Part shown: positions 56,301 to 64,000 of the stretch, in pieces
How the letters are laid out: every line of letters begins with the position of its first letter
Numbering within the stretch: position 1 is the stretch's first letter
Source: Caproicibacter fermentans
GTDB taxonomy: Bacteria > Bacillota > Clostridia > Oscillospirales > Acutalibacteraceae
Reading direction: 5' to 3'
NCBI RefSeq assembly: GCF_009746625.1
Contig: NZ_VWXL01000014.1
Location: 310,001 to 374,000 of the forward strand
DNA: 64,000 nt
The notes under the pieces: generated by a model
The model's input: the letters and a program-made list of their open reading frames with translations, nothing else
The model's database searches: none
Told to the model about the DNA's origin: nothing
Made by a program: the position numbers and the translations under genes

Positions 56301-58205
56301 ATGACGAACATTCAGCTGTCAGGCGTTTCCCGAGAGGTGGAACCGGGCCTGAAAAACCTTCTGAAGTATTATTCTTTCCCCGGCGTGCCGGAGGAGGAGA
56401 AAATCAGCATCGCTGTGGAGCGCCTTGGGGAAGACGCTCCGGTTTCCCTCAGGGTCGGCACGAAAAACGGGCTGCACATCGCGTACCGGGAAACGGCCGC
56501 GTTTTTTCGTGCGCTTTCCATCTTGCTGCAGCACAGGACTCAACGGGACTTTCAAAAGCAGGAGACCGCGCGCTTTGAGGGATGCTCCACGATGTTCGAC
56601 CTTTCCCGAAACGCCGTGTGCACGGTAGACGAGCTGAAACGGCTGCTGTGTTTCATGGCTTTGGCGGGGCACAATCGCTGCTACCTGTACATGGAAGACA
56701 CCTACGAACTGCCGGGTTACCCGTATTTCGGTTATCTGCGCGGCCGGTATTCCCTGAACGAACTCAGGGAGATCGACGGCTTTGCGCACTCCCTCGGCAT
56801 TGAGGCCGTTCCTTGGATTCAGACGCTCGCACACCTGAAAAACGCGCTTCAGTGGGGCTATGCCGCATCGATGAGGGATACCGACGACATTTTGCTTGTC
56901 GGGGAAGAGGAAACCTACCGACTGATCGAAGCGATGATTGCGACAATGGACCGCACGTTCCGTACGAAGAAGATCAATATCGGCATGGATGAAGCAATGG
57001 CGCTCGGGACCGGCGCCTACCTGAGAAAGCACGGGTTTGAAAACCAGTTTCAGCTGATGCTGCGGCACCTGAACCGCGTGAACGGGATTGTCAGGAAATA
57101 CGGGATGTCTCCGATCATGTGCGACGACATGTTTTACCGCACGCATGACTTCAATCACGAGTATTACAACACGGATATCCGGCTGAGCCGGGAGGACATT
57201 GCGCGGGTGCCGGAAAACATGAGCCTTGTCTTCTGGGATTACTACCACGACAGGGAAAAGGAATATGATGAGCTGCTGGCCATGCGGGACGGCTTTCCCA
57301 ACCGGATTATTTTTGCCGGCGGAGTGTGGCGCTGGATGGGATTTGTGCCGGGCTATTCCAAAACCTTTGTCTCCTCAAACGCCGCGCTTGCCGCGTGCGA
57401 ACGGCACAGGGTCAGCGAAATCATGGCGACGGCGTGGGCCGACGACGGTGCGGAGACGCCGGTCGAGACAATTCTGCCCGGCATCATCCTGTTTGGCGAG
57501 CGCTGCTTCGGCGAACCTTCCGACAAAGCCGCCGTCAGCCGCCGGTGCGAATTCCTGACGGGGCTTTCCCTCGGCGATTTTTGCGAGATAGAACAGCTTG
57601 ACATTCTCCCCGACTGTGAAAATCCGAACCTGAAAACGCGCAATCCGTCCAAGCAGATTCTTTATCAGGACCTTTTGCTCGGCGCTCTTGACCGGTATTT
57701 CGACAAGCCGGAAATTGCATCCCACTATACCGCGTGCGAAAAGCGCCTGCTGGAAATTGCGGGGAGGGCGGGCCGCTATTCCCGCCTGTTTCGCATGTAT
57801 GCCTCCCTTGCGCGCGTGCTGGCCCAAAAGGCCGCGTTGGGTTCCGAGATTCGCAGCGCGTACCGGGGAAGGGACGACGAAAAACTGAGAGAAATCGTTC
57901 AAACGACCCTGCCGCGTCTGAAAGAGGATGTACTGACGTTTAAAAAGCGGTTCGCGCGGGTCTGGTTTTACGAAAACAAAGGGCAGGGGTTCGAGATCAT
58001 GGATATTCGTCTCGGCGGGCTTGCCGGCCGCATCGATACGGCGACGGCGCGCCTGGCCGATTACCTCGGTCACAGAATCTCTGCCGTGGAAGAGCTGGAG
58101 GAGGATCCGCTTCCGTTTACGGAGGGCGACTTCTCCGACGAGGTATACGTTTGCTGCAATTCATACCGTAAAATTGTTTCGCAGAATACCCTTGCGCACC
58201 TGTAG
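56301..58205 (+). CDS. GH20-family beta-N-acetylhexosaminidase (cytoplasmic)
   Basis: 634 residues from ATG 56301, with GAAAGGGCG upstream. A GH20b-like N-terminal domain (about 1-95) precedes a TIM barrel with FDLSRNAVCTVDELKRLLCFMALAGHNRCYLYMEDTYE, PWIQTLAHL, and the catalytic pair Asp230-Glu231 in NIGMDEAMALG; Asp polarises the acetamido group and Glu is the acid/base. Later barrel residues include FWDYYH and ATAWADDGAET. An alpha-helical C-terminal domain of about 200 residues follows. No signal peptide, so it cleaves GlcNAc or GalNAc from oligosaccharides taken up by the importer. It is the last gene before a hairpin. Confidence 0.85.
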   Translation: MTNIQLSGVSREVEPGLKNLLKYYSFPGVPEEEKISIAVERLGEDAPVSLRVGTKNGLHIAYRETAAFFRALSILLQHRTQRDFQKQETARFEGCSTMFDLSRNAVCTVDELKRLLCFMALAGHNRCYLYMEDTYELPGYPYFGYLRGRYSLNELREIDGFAHSLGIEAVPWIQTLAHLKNALQWGYAASMRDTDDILLVGEEETYRLIEAMIATMDRTFRTKKINIGMDEAMALGTGAYLRKHGFENQFQLMLRHLNRVNGIVRKYGMSPIMCDDMFYRTHDFNHEYYNTDIRLSREDIARVPENMSLVFWDYYHDREKEYDELLAMRDGFPNRIIFAGGVWRWMGFVPGYSKTFVSSNAALAACERHRVSEIMATAWADDGAETPVETILPGIILFGERCFGEPSDKAAVSRRCEFLTGLSLGDFCEIEQLDILPDCENPNLKTRNPSKQILYQDLLLGALDRYFDKPEIASHYTACEKRLLEIAGRAGRYSRLFRMYASLARVLAQKAALGSEIRSAYRGRDDEKLREIVQTTLPRLKEDVLTFKKRFARVWFYENKGQGFEIMDIRLGGLAGRIDTATARLADYLGHRISAVEELEEDPLPFTEGDFSDEVYVCCNSYRKIVSQNTLAHL

Positions 58206-58212
58206 CAAAGAC

Positions 58213-58252
58213 GAAGCGCGGGCGGAATACACAAGTATTCCGCCCGCGCTTC
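58213..58252. terminator. Hairpin between converging hexosaminidase and RpiR genes
   Basis: A perfect 17-bp stem (58213-58229 with 58236-58252) and a 6-nt loop. No T tract follows on the plus strand, and only a weak one on the minus strand. Confidence 0.7.
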
Positions 58253-58283
58253 GGGGATGACCGGCCCGCGAAAAGGGCCGCGG

Positions 58284-59150
58284 CTACAGAAGCTTAGAAG
58301 CAATGGATTGGGTCGTAAGCTTTTTATTGTAGTCGCATATGGCAAAATTCTGCTTGAAATATTCCGTATACAACACGTCGAGCAGGTAAAGTTGGGCGAC
58401 TTTCGCGGAGAGGGATCCGCCCTGGAACGGCCCTTCGTTCGCGCTGCACAGCAGGACGATGTCGGCGTAAGCGGTCATGGGGGATTCCGCGTAATGGGTG
58501 ACGCAGATCGTTTTGGCTTTATTCTGCTTCGCGCGCTTTAAAATCTCGAGAACGTCTTTCGTGGAGCCGGAATAGGAGAAGGCGATCGCAAGGTCGTGCT
58601 CGTTCAGCAGGGCGGAGGACATGGCCTGCATGTGGGAATCCTGAGCGGAGGCGACGTTGGGCAGGATCCGCGCGAATTTATTTTTCGCCTCAAGCGCCGT
58701 GATGCCGGAGGAGCCAACGCCGAAAAAATGAATCATGCGCGCGTTTTTAATCATATCCACCGCCCGCTGGATATCGTTCGGGTCCATCCTGTCCAGCGTT
58801 TGGTTCAGAGCGTCGATATCGGTGCGCAGCAGCTTTCGGCAGACCTCGTCCGTGGAGTCTCCGAGATTGATTTCGTCGGAGAGAGTCATGCTGTATGCGC
58901 CTTCGCTGCTGCTCAGCGACTGCGCGAGCGTCATTTTGAAATCCTGGTACCCGTTGAGCTTCAGGGTTTTGCAGAAACGGAAAACCGAGGTGTCGCCGAC
59001 ACCGCAGCGGGACGCCAGGTCCGTAATCGACATATAAAGGGCTTCCCGCGGGAACTCCAGCACAAAATTGGCCACCTTGCGTTCGGCCTTGGTAAACACT
59101 TTGTCGCACGACTTGATTTTTGCAAATATGTCATACAGCATGATCGACAC
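58284..59150 (-). CDS. RpiR-family (HTH_6 + SIS) transcriptional regulator
   Basis: 288 residues from GTG 59150 (ATG 59141 is an alternative). The N-terminal HTH_6 domain (about residues 1-78) contains KVANFVLEFPREALYMSITDLASRCGVGDTSVFRFCKTLKLNGYQDFK. The C-terminal SIS domain (about 110-245) has FFGVGSSGITALEAKNKFARI, AFSYSGSTKDVLEILKRAKQNKAKTICVTHY and SANE. RpiR proteins sense phosphosugars through the SIS domain. Located with the ROK kinase and flanked by the amino-sugar operons, it is the best candidate to control the twin promoters at 49093 and 60311, probably responding to GlcNAc-6-P or ManNAc-6-P. It overlaps the ROK gene by 20 bp. Confidence 0.87.
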   Translation of the reverse strand: MSIMLYDIFAKIKSCDKVFTKAERKVANFVLEFPREALYMSITDLASRCGVGDTSVFRFCKTLKLNGYQDFKMTLAQSLSSSEGAYSMTLSDEINLGDSTDEVCRKLLRTDIDALNQTLDRMDPNDIQRAVDMIKNARMIHFFGVGSSGITALEAKNKFARILPNVASAQDSHMQAMSSALLNEHDLAIAFSYSGSTKDVLEILKRAKQNKAKTICVTHYAESPMTAYADIVLLCSANEGPFQGGSLSAKVAQLYLLDVLYTEYFKQNFAICDYNKKLTTQSIASKLL

Positions 59151-60048
59151 GACCTCTTTCCTTCAGGCTTCTTTCCGCCAGCCAAATCGCGCCTTGCAAT
59201 CCGGCGGTGTTTCCAAGAGAAGCTTTTAAAATTTCAACTCCGCGGTAGCTTGGCATGAGAAGACCGCCGATCCGCTGCCGGACGCTGTCGCAGAGAAGGT
59301 CTTCGTTCATGATTCCGCCGCCTAAAATGACGGCCGGCGGATTGAAAATATAGATCAGGGAAACAAGCCCGTAGAGAATTTCGTCGATCCAGACGGAGAC
59401 CGCGCGCTCGATGCGGGAATCGCTTTTCAGCAGTTTGAAGATCTCCCTGCCGTTTAGGTTCCTGCCGGTTTGTTCCCGAACCGAGCGGATCAGCGCGGAA
59501 GCGGAGGCATATTGCTCATAGCATCCGCGGTTCCCGCAGGTACACGGCAGCCCGCCGGCGTGGGTGATCATGTGCCCCATTTCACCGGCGGAAAAGGAAC
59601 TGCCGCGGTAAACCTCGCGGTTCAGAATAATGGCGCCGCCGATTCCGGTCCCGTAGGTAAGGCACAGAAAAGAGCCGTATTCGCGTCCGGCCCCTGCGGC
59701 CGCTTCGCCGAGCGCCGCGGCGTTTACGTCGTTTTCCACGAAAGCGGGAACGCGGAACCGCGTTTCAAGCTCCCTTTTCAGCTGTATTCCGGTGTAGCCC
59801 GGAATGTTGTCGGTCGCGTAAATGATAGCTCCGGTCTCCGGATTTACCTGGCCCGCGGTGCTGACTGCGATTGCGTCAAAGCACTTCCGTTCGGCAGCGA
59901 GGTTCATCGCCTGTTCCAGCACGGCCTTCCCGCCGAGTTCCGCGTTCGTCGGCGTCTCGCGGACGTCCTCTTTTACAAAGCCGCACCGGCTGTCATACAG
60001 GCAGTATTTGACGGCGGTTCCGCCGATATCAAGAGCTGCGATTCTCAA
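59131..60048 (-). CDS. ROK-family sugar kinase (GlcNAc/ManNAc kinase-like)
   Basis: 305 residues from TTG 60048, with AAGGTG upstream. The ATP-binding DIGGTAVKYCLYD is at the start, then FVENDVNAAALGEA with the catalytic Asp, the GTGIGGAIIL loop, GEMGHMITHAGG, and the ROK zinc motif CTCGNRGCYEQYAS. There is no DNA-binding domain, so it is a kinase rather than a NagC-type repressor. ROK kinases of this layout phosphorylate N-acetylmannosamine, N-acetylglucosamine or glucose. With NanE and NagB encoded nearby, GlcNAc or ManNAc is the likely substrate. Confidence 0.85.
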   Translation of the reverse strand: MRIAALDIGGTAVKYCLYDSRCGFVKEDVRETPTNAELGGKAVLEQAMNLAAERKCFDAIAVSTAGQVNPETGAIIYATDNIPGYTGIQLKRELETRFRVPAFVENDVNAAALGEAAAGAGREYGSFLCLTYGTGIGGAIILNREVYRGSSFSAGEMGHMITHAGGLPCTCGNRGCYEQYASASALIRSVREQTGRNLNGREIFKLLKSDSRIERAVSVWIDEILYGLVSLIYIFNPPAVILGGGIMNEDLLCDSVRQRIGGLLMPSYRGVEILKASLGNTAGLQGAIWLAERSLKERGRVDHAV

Positions 60049-60066
60049 AAAAACACCTTCCGTCTT

Positions 60067-60117
60067 TCAGCATAGCAATGCTGACTTCATTATAAGGGAT
60101 TGAAAAATTTTTTTAAA
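60067..60117 (-). promoter_or_regulatory. Promoter of the ROK-rpiR operon with inverted repeat
   Basis: On the minus strand TTTAAA (60117-60112), a 17-bp spacer and a perfect TATAAT (60094-60089). Directly downstream, TCAGCAT-AGCA-ATGCTGA (60067-60084) is a perfect 7-bp inverted repeat located where a repressor would block transcription. Confidence 0.55.
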
Positions 60118-60310
60118 TTGCGTCTGAGAAAAATAATCCCAAAATTGATAAAAATCACGAAAAGAAATTTGTCAATCCTTATTAAAGATGCAAGGAGAGA
60201 TTAAAAATAAAAGAAATATTTTTTATTATAAGAGATATTTTTAATAATATTCTTCAATAACGCAAAATACGCGACAAAAAGCAAAAAATAAAAAAATATT
60301 TCGGTAATAA
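60118..60310. other. AT-rich divergent intergenic region between ROK and DUF4127 genes
   Basis: No ORF. It contains several AAATATTTTT words similar to those before the 49093 promoter, and a minus-strand TTGACA near 60175 with no good -10 partner. Confidence 0.35.
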
Positions 60311-60338
60311 TTGAAAAAATATTTTATCGTGCTATACT
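60311..60338 (+). promoter_or_regulatory. Promoter of the DUF4127-nanE-nagB operon (twin of 49093-49120)
   Basis: TTGAAA at 60311-60316, a 16-bp spacer and TATACT at 60333-60338. It matches the importer promoter at 25 of 28 positions. The leader carries a short CCGCGG hairpin before the ATG at 60423. Confidence 0.7.
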
Positions 60339-60422
60339 GTAAAAAGAAATTCCCGCGGCTTCCGCGGAGCGATCAAACAGCAGTGCCGAAAGCCGAAATG
60401 ATTTTGGAAGGGATTTGCAAAT

Positions 60423-61982
60423 ATGAGGAAAGTGCTTTACGTTCCGCTGGATGAAAGAGCGTGCAACTACGCGTTCCCCCGGCTGTTAGCGGAGATGACC
60501 GATGGGATCGAGCTCCTTGTGCCGCCGTGCGAAATGATGGGGAAGCTGAAGATTCCGGCGGATTACGAGAGAATCTGGCAGTGGGTGTTTCAAAACGCTC
60601 CGGCGTGCGAATACGCGATTCTTTCCGTGGATACCCTGGTTTACGGAAACATCGTCAATTCCAGAACGCATCGCCGGACCCGCGAGGAGTGTGAAAAGAC
60701 CCTTGAGAATTTCAGAAGGCTGAAAAAAAACAATCCGGGTCTTAAAATCCACGCGTTTAACCTGGTGGCAAGGGTCGCCGCCTGCAATGATTCGCATGAA
60801 GACCCGGATTACTGGGCGAAATACGGCAGAGGTATCTGGCGGATTGCCTACCTTACCGACAAGGTTGGCCGGGGCCACGCAAGCGACGAGGAAAAAGCGG
60901 AGCTGCGGCGGCTGGACGGCGCCGTCCCGGAAGAGTGCCTGAACGATTTCCTAGCCCGCCGCGAAGTAGACCGCTTTACCAACCTTTGCTGCGTCGATCT
61001 TGTAAAAGAGGGCGTTTTTGACGTGTTGACCATCCCGAAAGACGACACGGCGGAATATGGATATGCCGCGATGGACCAGGCCGCCATTGCAAAAAGGGTG
61101 CGGGCCGGGCGGCTCATGGACCGGGTCCTTGTTTACCCGGGCGCCGACGAGGTCGGCTGCGTGATCTTTACAAGGGTGTTTAACCTGATCAAGGGATATG
61201 TTCCGCGGGTCTATGTGCGCTATTCTTCCACGTGGGGACCGACCGTCGTGCCGCTGTACGAGGACCGCCCGCTCCACGAAAGCATCAAGTCGCAGATCAC
61301 TTCCGCAGGCGGAATTGTGGAAGACTGCTCGGACCGCTCCGACTGTATGCTGGCGGTTAATTCCCCCGGGAAATATATGATTGAGTCGATGGATCAGGAC
61401 GAGAAAGACCTTACCTTCACAAGCCACAGCAATATGCATGAGTTCCTTCGGTACATCGACTACTACGTGCGAAGCGATCGCAAGGCCGTCGGTTTGGCGG
61501 AGGTATCCGTCTGCAACGGCTGTGAAAATGAGTTTATGGACTACGCGGCACTTTCGGGCGTCTTAAAAAAGGTTCAGGCCGTGGGCGGCTGGAACACTTC
61601 GCAGAACACCATCGGCGTGGTTCTTGCCCAGACGGTGATCGCGAGCTATTATGACCGCTTCCTCGGGAACGCGGAAAAATTCCGCCTTTCGGAAGAATTC
61701 AAAATGCGCAGCATCGTCTGCGACTGGCTTTATCAGGCGAATGTGCTGCGCAGCTTTCTGGCGGAAACCAAGGGGCGGATTGATCCGTTTGCGCTGGGCG
61801 GGCACCGCGCCTCAGTGGAAAAATATTTCAGGGACCGCCTGAACAAATTGATACGCGAAAAGTTTGGAAGCAGCTATCAGGGAGCCGACATCGTGATCGA
61901 CGATTTGTTCTTCCAATGGGACGGCGTGTTTTATATGAATCTTCACGTCCTGCTTGAGAATATCAAATCCATTCTAGAGTAA
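60423..61982 (+). CDS. DUF4127 family protein
   Basis: 519 residues from ATG 60423, with GGAAGGG about 11 nt upstream. The start MRKVLYVPLDERACNYAFP, the SVDTLVYGNIVNSRTHRR segment, ITIPKDDTAEYGYA-like text and PGADEVG in the middle, and EVSVCNGCENEFMDY later are characteristic of DUF4127. Conserved Asp, Glu and Arg residues (PLDER, KDDTAEYG, GADEV) suggest an enzyme, possibly a hydrolase, but no function is established. It is cytoplasmic by sequence. It heads the operon for ManNAc-6-P and GlcN-6-P metabolism, so it probably acts on the amino-sugar substrate. Confidence 0.85.
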   Translation: MRKVLYVPLDERACNYAFPRLLAEMTDGIELLVPPCEMMGKLKIPADYERIWQWVFQNAPACEYAILSVDTLVYGNIVNSRTHRRTREECEKTLENFRRLKKNNPGLKIHAFNLVARVAACNDSHEDPDYWAKYGRGIWRIAYLTDKVGRGHASDEEKAELRRLDGAVPEECLNDFLARREVDRFTNLCCVDLVKEGVFDVLTIPKDDTAEYGYAAMDQAAIAKRVRAGRLMDRVLVYPGADEVGCVIFTRVFNLIKGYVPRVYVRYSSTWGPTVVPLYEDRPLHESIKSQITSAGGIVEDCSDRSDCMLAVNSPGKYMIESMDQDEKDLTFTSHSNMHEFLRYIDYYVRSDRKAVGLAEVSVCNGCENEFMDYAALSGVLKKVQAVGGWNTSQNTIGVVLAQTVIASYYDRFLGNAEKFRLSEEFKMRSIVCDWLYQANVLRSFLAETKGRIDPFALGGHRASVEKYFRDRLNKLIREKFGSSYQGADIVIDDLFFQWDGVFYMNLHVLLENIKSILE

Positions 61983-61996
61983 AGAAGAGATGCTCA

Positions 61997-62692
61997 ATGA
62001 AGAAAAACGAGGTGCTGAACCGTCTGAGGGGCGGACTGGTCGTGTCCTGCCAGGCCCTTGAGACAGAACCGCTGCACAGCCCGAAAATCATGGCGCGAAT
62101 GGCTTCCGCGGCTCAGGAAGGCGGCGCGGTCGGCATCCGCGCGAACTCGCCGGACGATATTGCCGAAATCAGGCGTGCCGTTGATCTTCCGATCATCGGG
62201 CTTCATAAAGTGGACTATCCGGACAGCGAGGTTTATCTGACCCCGACGATGAAAGAAGTGGACGGCCTTGTGAAGGTCGGAGCCGATATCATCGCGGTCG
62301 ACGCCACGGCGCGGATGCGGCCGGGACGCCTGACGCTGCGGGAATTTTTTACGGCGGTCAAACAGAAGTACCCGGACCGGATTTTTATGGCGGATACCTC
62401 CTGCTATGAGGAGGGCGTGGAGGCGAAAGCCCTCGGATTCGACCTTGTGGGAACCACCCTGTCGGGTTACACGGAGTATACCAGGGACGTAAAACTCCCC
62501 AATTTCGATCTGATGAAAAAGTATGCGGAAACGCTGGGACTGCCGATCGTGGCGGAAGGCGGCATCTGGACTCCGGAACAGCTGCGCGCCGCATTTGACC
62601 TCGGCGTCTGGACGGCGGTCGTCGGCACGGCGATTACAAGGCCCCGTGAAATCACCAGGCGTTTTGTCGATGCCATGCGGGTATTTGGCTGA
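61997..62692 (+). CDS. nanE: N-acetylmannosamine-6-phosphate 2-epimerase
   Basis: 231 residues from ATG 61997. A (beta/alpha)8 barrel with GGLVVSCQALETEPLHSP, GAVGIRANSPDDI, PIIGLHKVDYPDSEVYLTPT carrying the catalytic lysine, ADIIAVDATARMRPG, FMADTSCYEEGVEAKALGFDLVGTTLSGYT, and phosphate-binding VAEGGIWTPEQ and VVGTAITRP. All are NanE hallmarks. It interconverts ManNAc-6-P and GlcNAc-6-P, linking sialic acid or ManNAc-containing glycans to the GlcNAc pathway. It lies 14 bp after the DUF4127 gene and 47 bp before nagB. Confidence 0.93.
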   Translation: MKKNEVLNRLRGGLVVSCQALETEPLHSPKIMARMASAAQEGGAVGIRANSPDDIAEIRRAVDLPIIGLHKVDYPDSEVYLTPTMKEVDGLVKVGADIIAVDATARMRPGRLTLREFFTAVKQKYPDRIFMADTSCYEEGVEAKALGFDLVGTTLSGYTEYTRDVKLPNFDLMKKYAETLGLPIVAEGGIWTPEQLRAAFDLGVWTAVVGTAITRPREITRRFVDAMRVFG

Positions 62693-62739
62693 AGAAGCGG
62701 CGAAATTTCCGGTACAAAAAAACAAAGGAGACGGATCAA

Positions 62740-63507
62740 ATGAATATTTTATGGGCGCCGGATTATCCGGCAATGAGTCGAAAAGCGGCAAATATTATTT
62801 CTGCGCAGGTGATCTTGAAACCGGATTCCGTTTTAGGACTTGCGACAGGCTCCACACCGCTCGGCGTTTACCGGCAGCTGGTTGACTGGTACGGAAAGGG
62901 CGACCTGGATTTTTCCAGGGTGCACAGCGTGAATCTGGATGAGTACGTCGGGCTGCCTCCGGACCACAGCAGAAGCTATTCTTACTATATGCGGAATTAT
63001 TTTTTCAGCCATGTCAACATCGGGCCGGAAAATACCAACGTGCCGGACGGCATGGCCGCCGACCTTGACGCGGAGTGCGAAAGATACGATCGGCTGATCG
63101 AGAGCCTCGGCGGCATTGACCTCCAGCTTCTCGGCATTGGGAGCACCGGCCATATCGGATTCAACGAACCGAACGAAGACTTTGACAAAAAGACCCACAA
63201 GGTCCGACTGAAGCAGGCGACCATCGACGCAAACTCAAGATTTTTTGAAAGCGCGGACGCCGTTCCGAGGTTTGCGGTCACCATGGGAATCAAGGCGATG
63301 ATGCAGGCGAAAAAAATCCTCCTTATCGCTAGCGGCGAGGAAAAGGCCGAGGTGCTCTGCCGTTCTCTGTTCGGCCCGGTAACGCCGGAGGTTCCGGCTT
63401 CCATCCTGCAGATGCACCCCTGTGTGACGGTTGTGGCGGACGACGCGGCGCTTTCCGTCGTCCTGAAGAAATACCCCGGCAGTGTGGAGCGGAGAAATGC
63501 GCCGTGA
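62740..63507 (+). CDS. nagB: Glucosamine-6-phosphate deaminase
   Basis: 255 residues from ATG 62740, with AAAGGAG upstream. LGLATGSTPLGVYRQL, VHSVNLDEYVGLPPDHSRSYSYYMRNYFF with the catalytic Asp, LLGIGSTGHIGFNEP with the catalytic His, and LIASGEEKAEVL match NagB. It converts glucosamine 6-phosphate to fructose 6-phosphate and ammonia, the last step into glycolysis. Its GTGA overlap with the following SGNH hydrolase gene implies translational coupling. NagA, which would deacetylate GlcNAc-6-P first, is not seen in the window. Confidence 0.93.
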   Translation: MNILWAPDYPAMSRKAANIISAQVILKPDSVLGLATGSTPLGVYRQLVDWYGKGDLDFSRVHSVNLDEYVGLPPDHSRSYSYYMRNYFFSHVNIGPENTNVPDGMAADLDAECERYDRLIESLGGIDLQLLGIGSTGHIGFNEPNEDFDKKTHKVRLKQATIDANSRFFESADAVPRFAVTMGIKAMMQAKKILLIASGEEKAEVLCRSLFGPVTPEVPASILQMHPCVTVVADDAALSVVLKKYPGSVERRNAP

Positions 63508-64000
63508 AAAAAGTGCTTTTGCTGGGGGATTCGATCCGGATGGGCTACGACGGGATTGTAAAGGATTTGCTTGAGGGCGAATGCGAGGTTTATTACGACG
63601 AGGACAACGGGCGCTTTTCTTCCTACACGCTTTGGCAGGCAAATCAGCTTTTTAAAAATTACGGAAAATTCGACGTCGTGCACTGGAACAACGGGTATTG
63701 GGATATGAACGTGGAGGCCCCGATGACGGAGGCGATGCACCCTGTGGACGAGTATCTGCATTTTCTGAAACGAATCATCCGCGAAATCCGCCGCAACGGC
63801 GCCGAGGCCATTTTTGCCACCACGACGCCTGTGGCGGAGCGGGGGCTTGCCCTTGACGGCACCGGCGCGGGGATCAGCTATGACAATTCATGGGTCGAAA
63901 CATATAATGAGGCCGCAAAAAAGCTGATGGCGCAGGAAAATATTGCGGTAAACGATCTCTATGCGCTGATGCTCAAAGGGAATCACTACTACAAATGCGG
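63504..64000 (+). CDS. SGNH/GDSL-type hydrolase (partial, 3' end off window)
   Basis: The frame opens at GTG 63504, overlapping the nagB stop by 4 bp, and runs open to the window end (165 codons). MKKVLLLGDSIRMGY places the nucleophile Ser10 in block I. NNGYWDM is the expected block III asparagine-containing turn, and AIFATTTPV follows. The C-terminal block with the catalytic Asp and His lies beyond the window; the sequence stops at YYKCG. SGNH enzymes are esterases or sugar-ester deacetylases. In this operon, removal of O-acetyl or N-acetyl groups from amino sugars is plausible. Confidence 0.8.
   Translation, partial: MKKVLLLGDSIRMGYDGIVKDLLEGECEVYYDEDNGRFSSYTLWQANQLFKNYGKFDVVHWNNGYWDMNVEAPMTEAMHPVDEYLHFLKRIIREIRRNGAEAIFATTTPVAERGLALDGTGAGISYDNSWVETYNEAAKKLMAQENIAVNDLYALMLKGNHYYKC

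Overview
The window looks like chromosomal DNA of a spore-forming, moderately GC-rich Clostridia (Firmicutes), probably a gut-type member of the Oscillospiraceae/Ruminococcaceae group. The support is indirect: strong AGGAGG-type ribosome sites, frequent TTG and GTG starts, low-GC intergenic promoters with Firmicutes-type -35/-10 boxes, and BclA-like collagen repeat proteins of the kind found on spore surfaces. No rRNA, tRNA, insertion sequence, prophage or CRISPR array was recognised.

Layout. (1) 0-2.4 kb: a partial nitroreductase, a small NIF3-C-terminal-like protein and a cytoplasmic gamma-glutamyltransferase. (2) 2.8-15 kb: a fructosamine (Amadori product) catabolic region with an FrlB-like SIS deglycase, an FrlC-like epimerase, two FrlD-like PfkB kinases, an FrlA-like permease and two GntR/UTRA regulators. 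A minus-strand amidohydrolase plus NhaC-type antiporter pair interrupts it. (3) 15-15.6 kb: a scar holding a truncated sigma-factor gene. (4) 15.9-20.4 kb: a MarR-regulated heterodimeric ABC exporter. (5) 20.6-31.9 kb: a long hairpin-rich leader, then an oligopeptide-type ABC importer, three M20 amidohydrolases (one frameshifted) and an aminotransferase, which look like one scavenging operon for acylated amino acids or peptides.

(6) 32-47.8 kb is the most striking region. Two large Gly-X-Y collagen-like proteins with globular domains at both ends are followed on the same strand by two TPR glycosyltransferases. Divergent from them is an operon for a CDP-sugar: RfbF, RfbG, a YerE/acetolactate-synthase-like ThDP enzyme fused to a GNAT acetyltransferase, a DegT aminotransferase, RfbH, and a GT2 with a methyltransferase-like tail. 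Both sides of the divergent intergenic region carry the same AC-N17-CATATACTG element, which resembles a sigma-K (late mother-cell) promoter. I infer a spore-surface glycoprotein locus with a dedicated, possibly branched or amino-acylated 3,6-dideoxy sugar.

(7) 47.9-64 kb: an MBL-fold hydrolase, then an amino-sugar oligosaccharide system: a sugar ABC importer without its ATPase, a tandem GNAT, three paralogous tryptophan-rich proteins of unknown family (two lipoproteins, one without a signal peptide), a GH20 hexosaminidase, RpiR and ROK genes on the other strand, then DUF4127, NanE, NagB and a partial SGNH hydrolase. The importer operon and the DUF4127-nanE-nagB operon start from promoters identical at 25 of 28 positions, so they are probably co-regulated.
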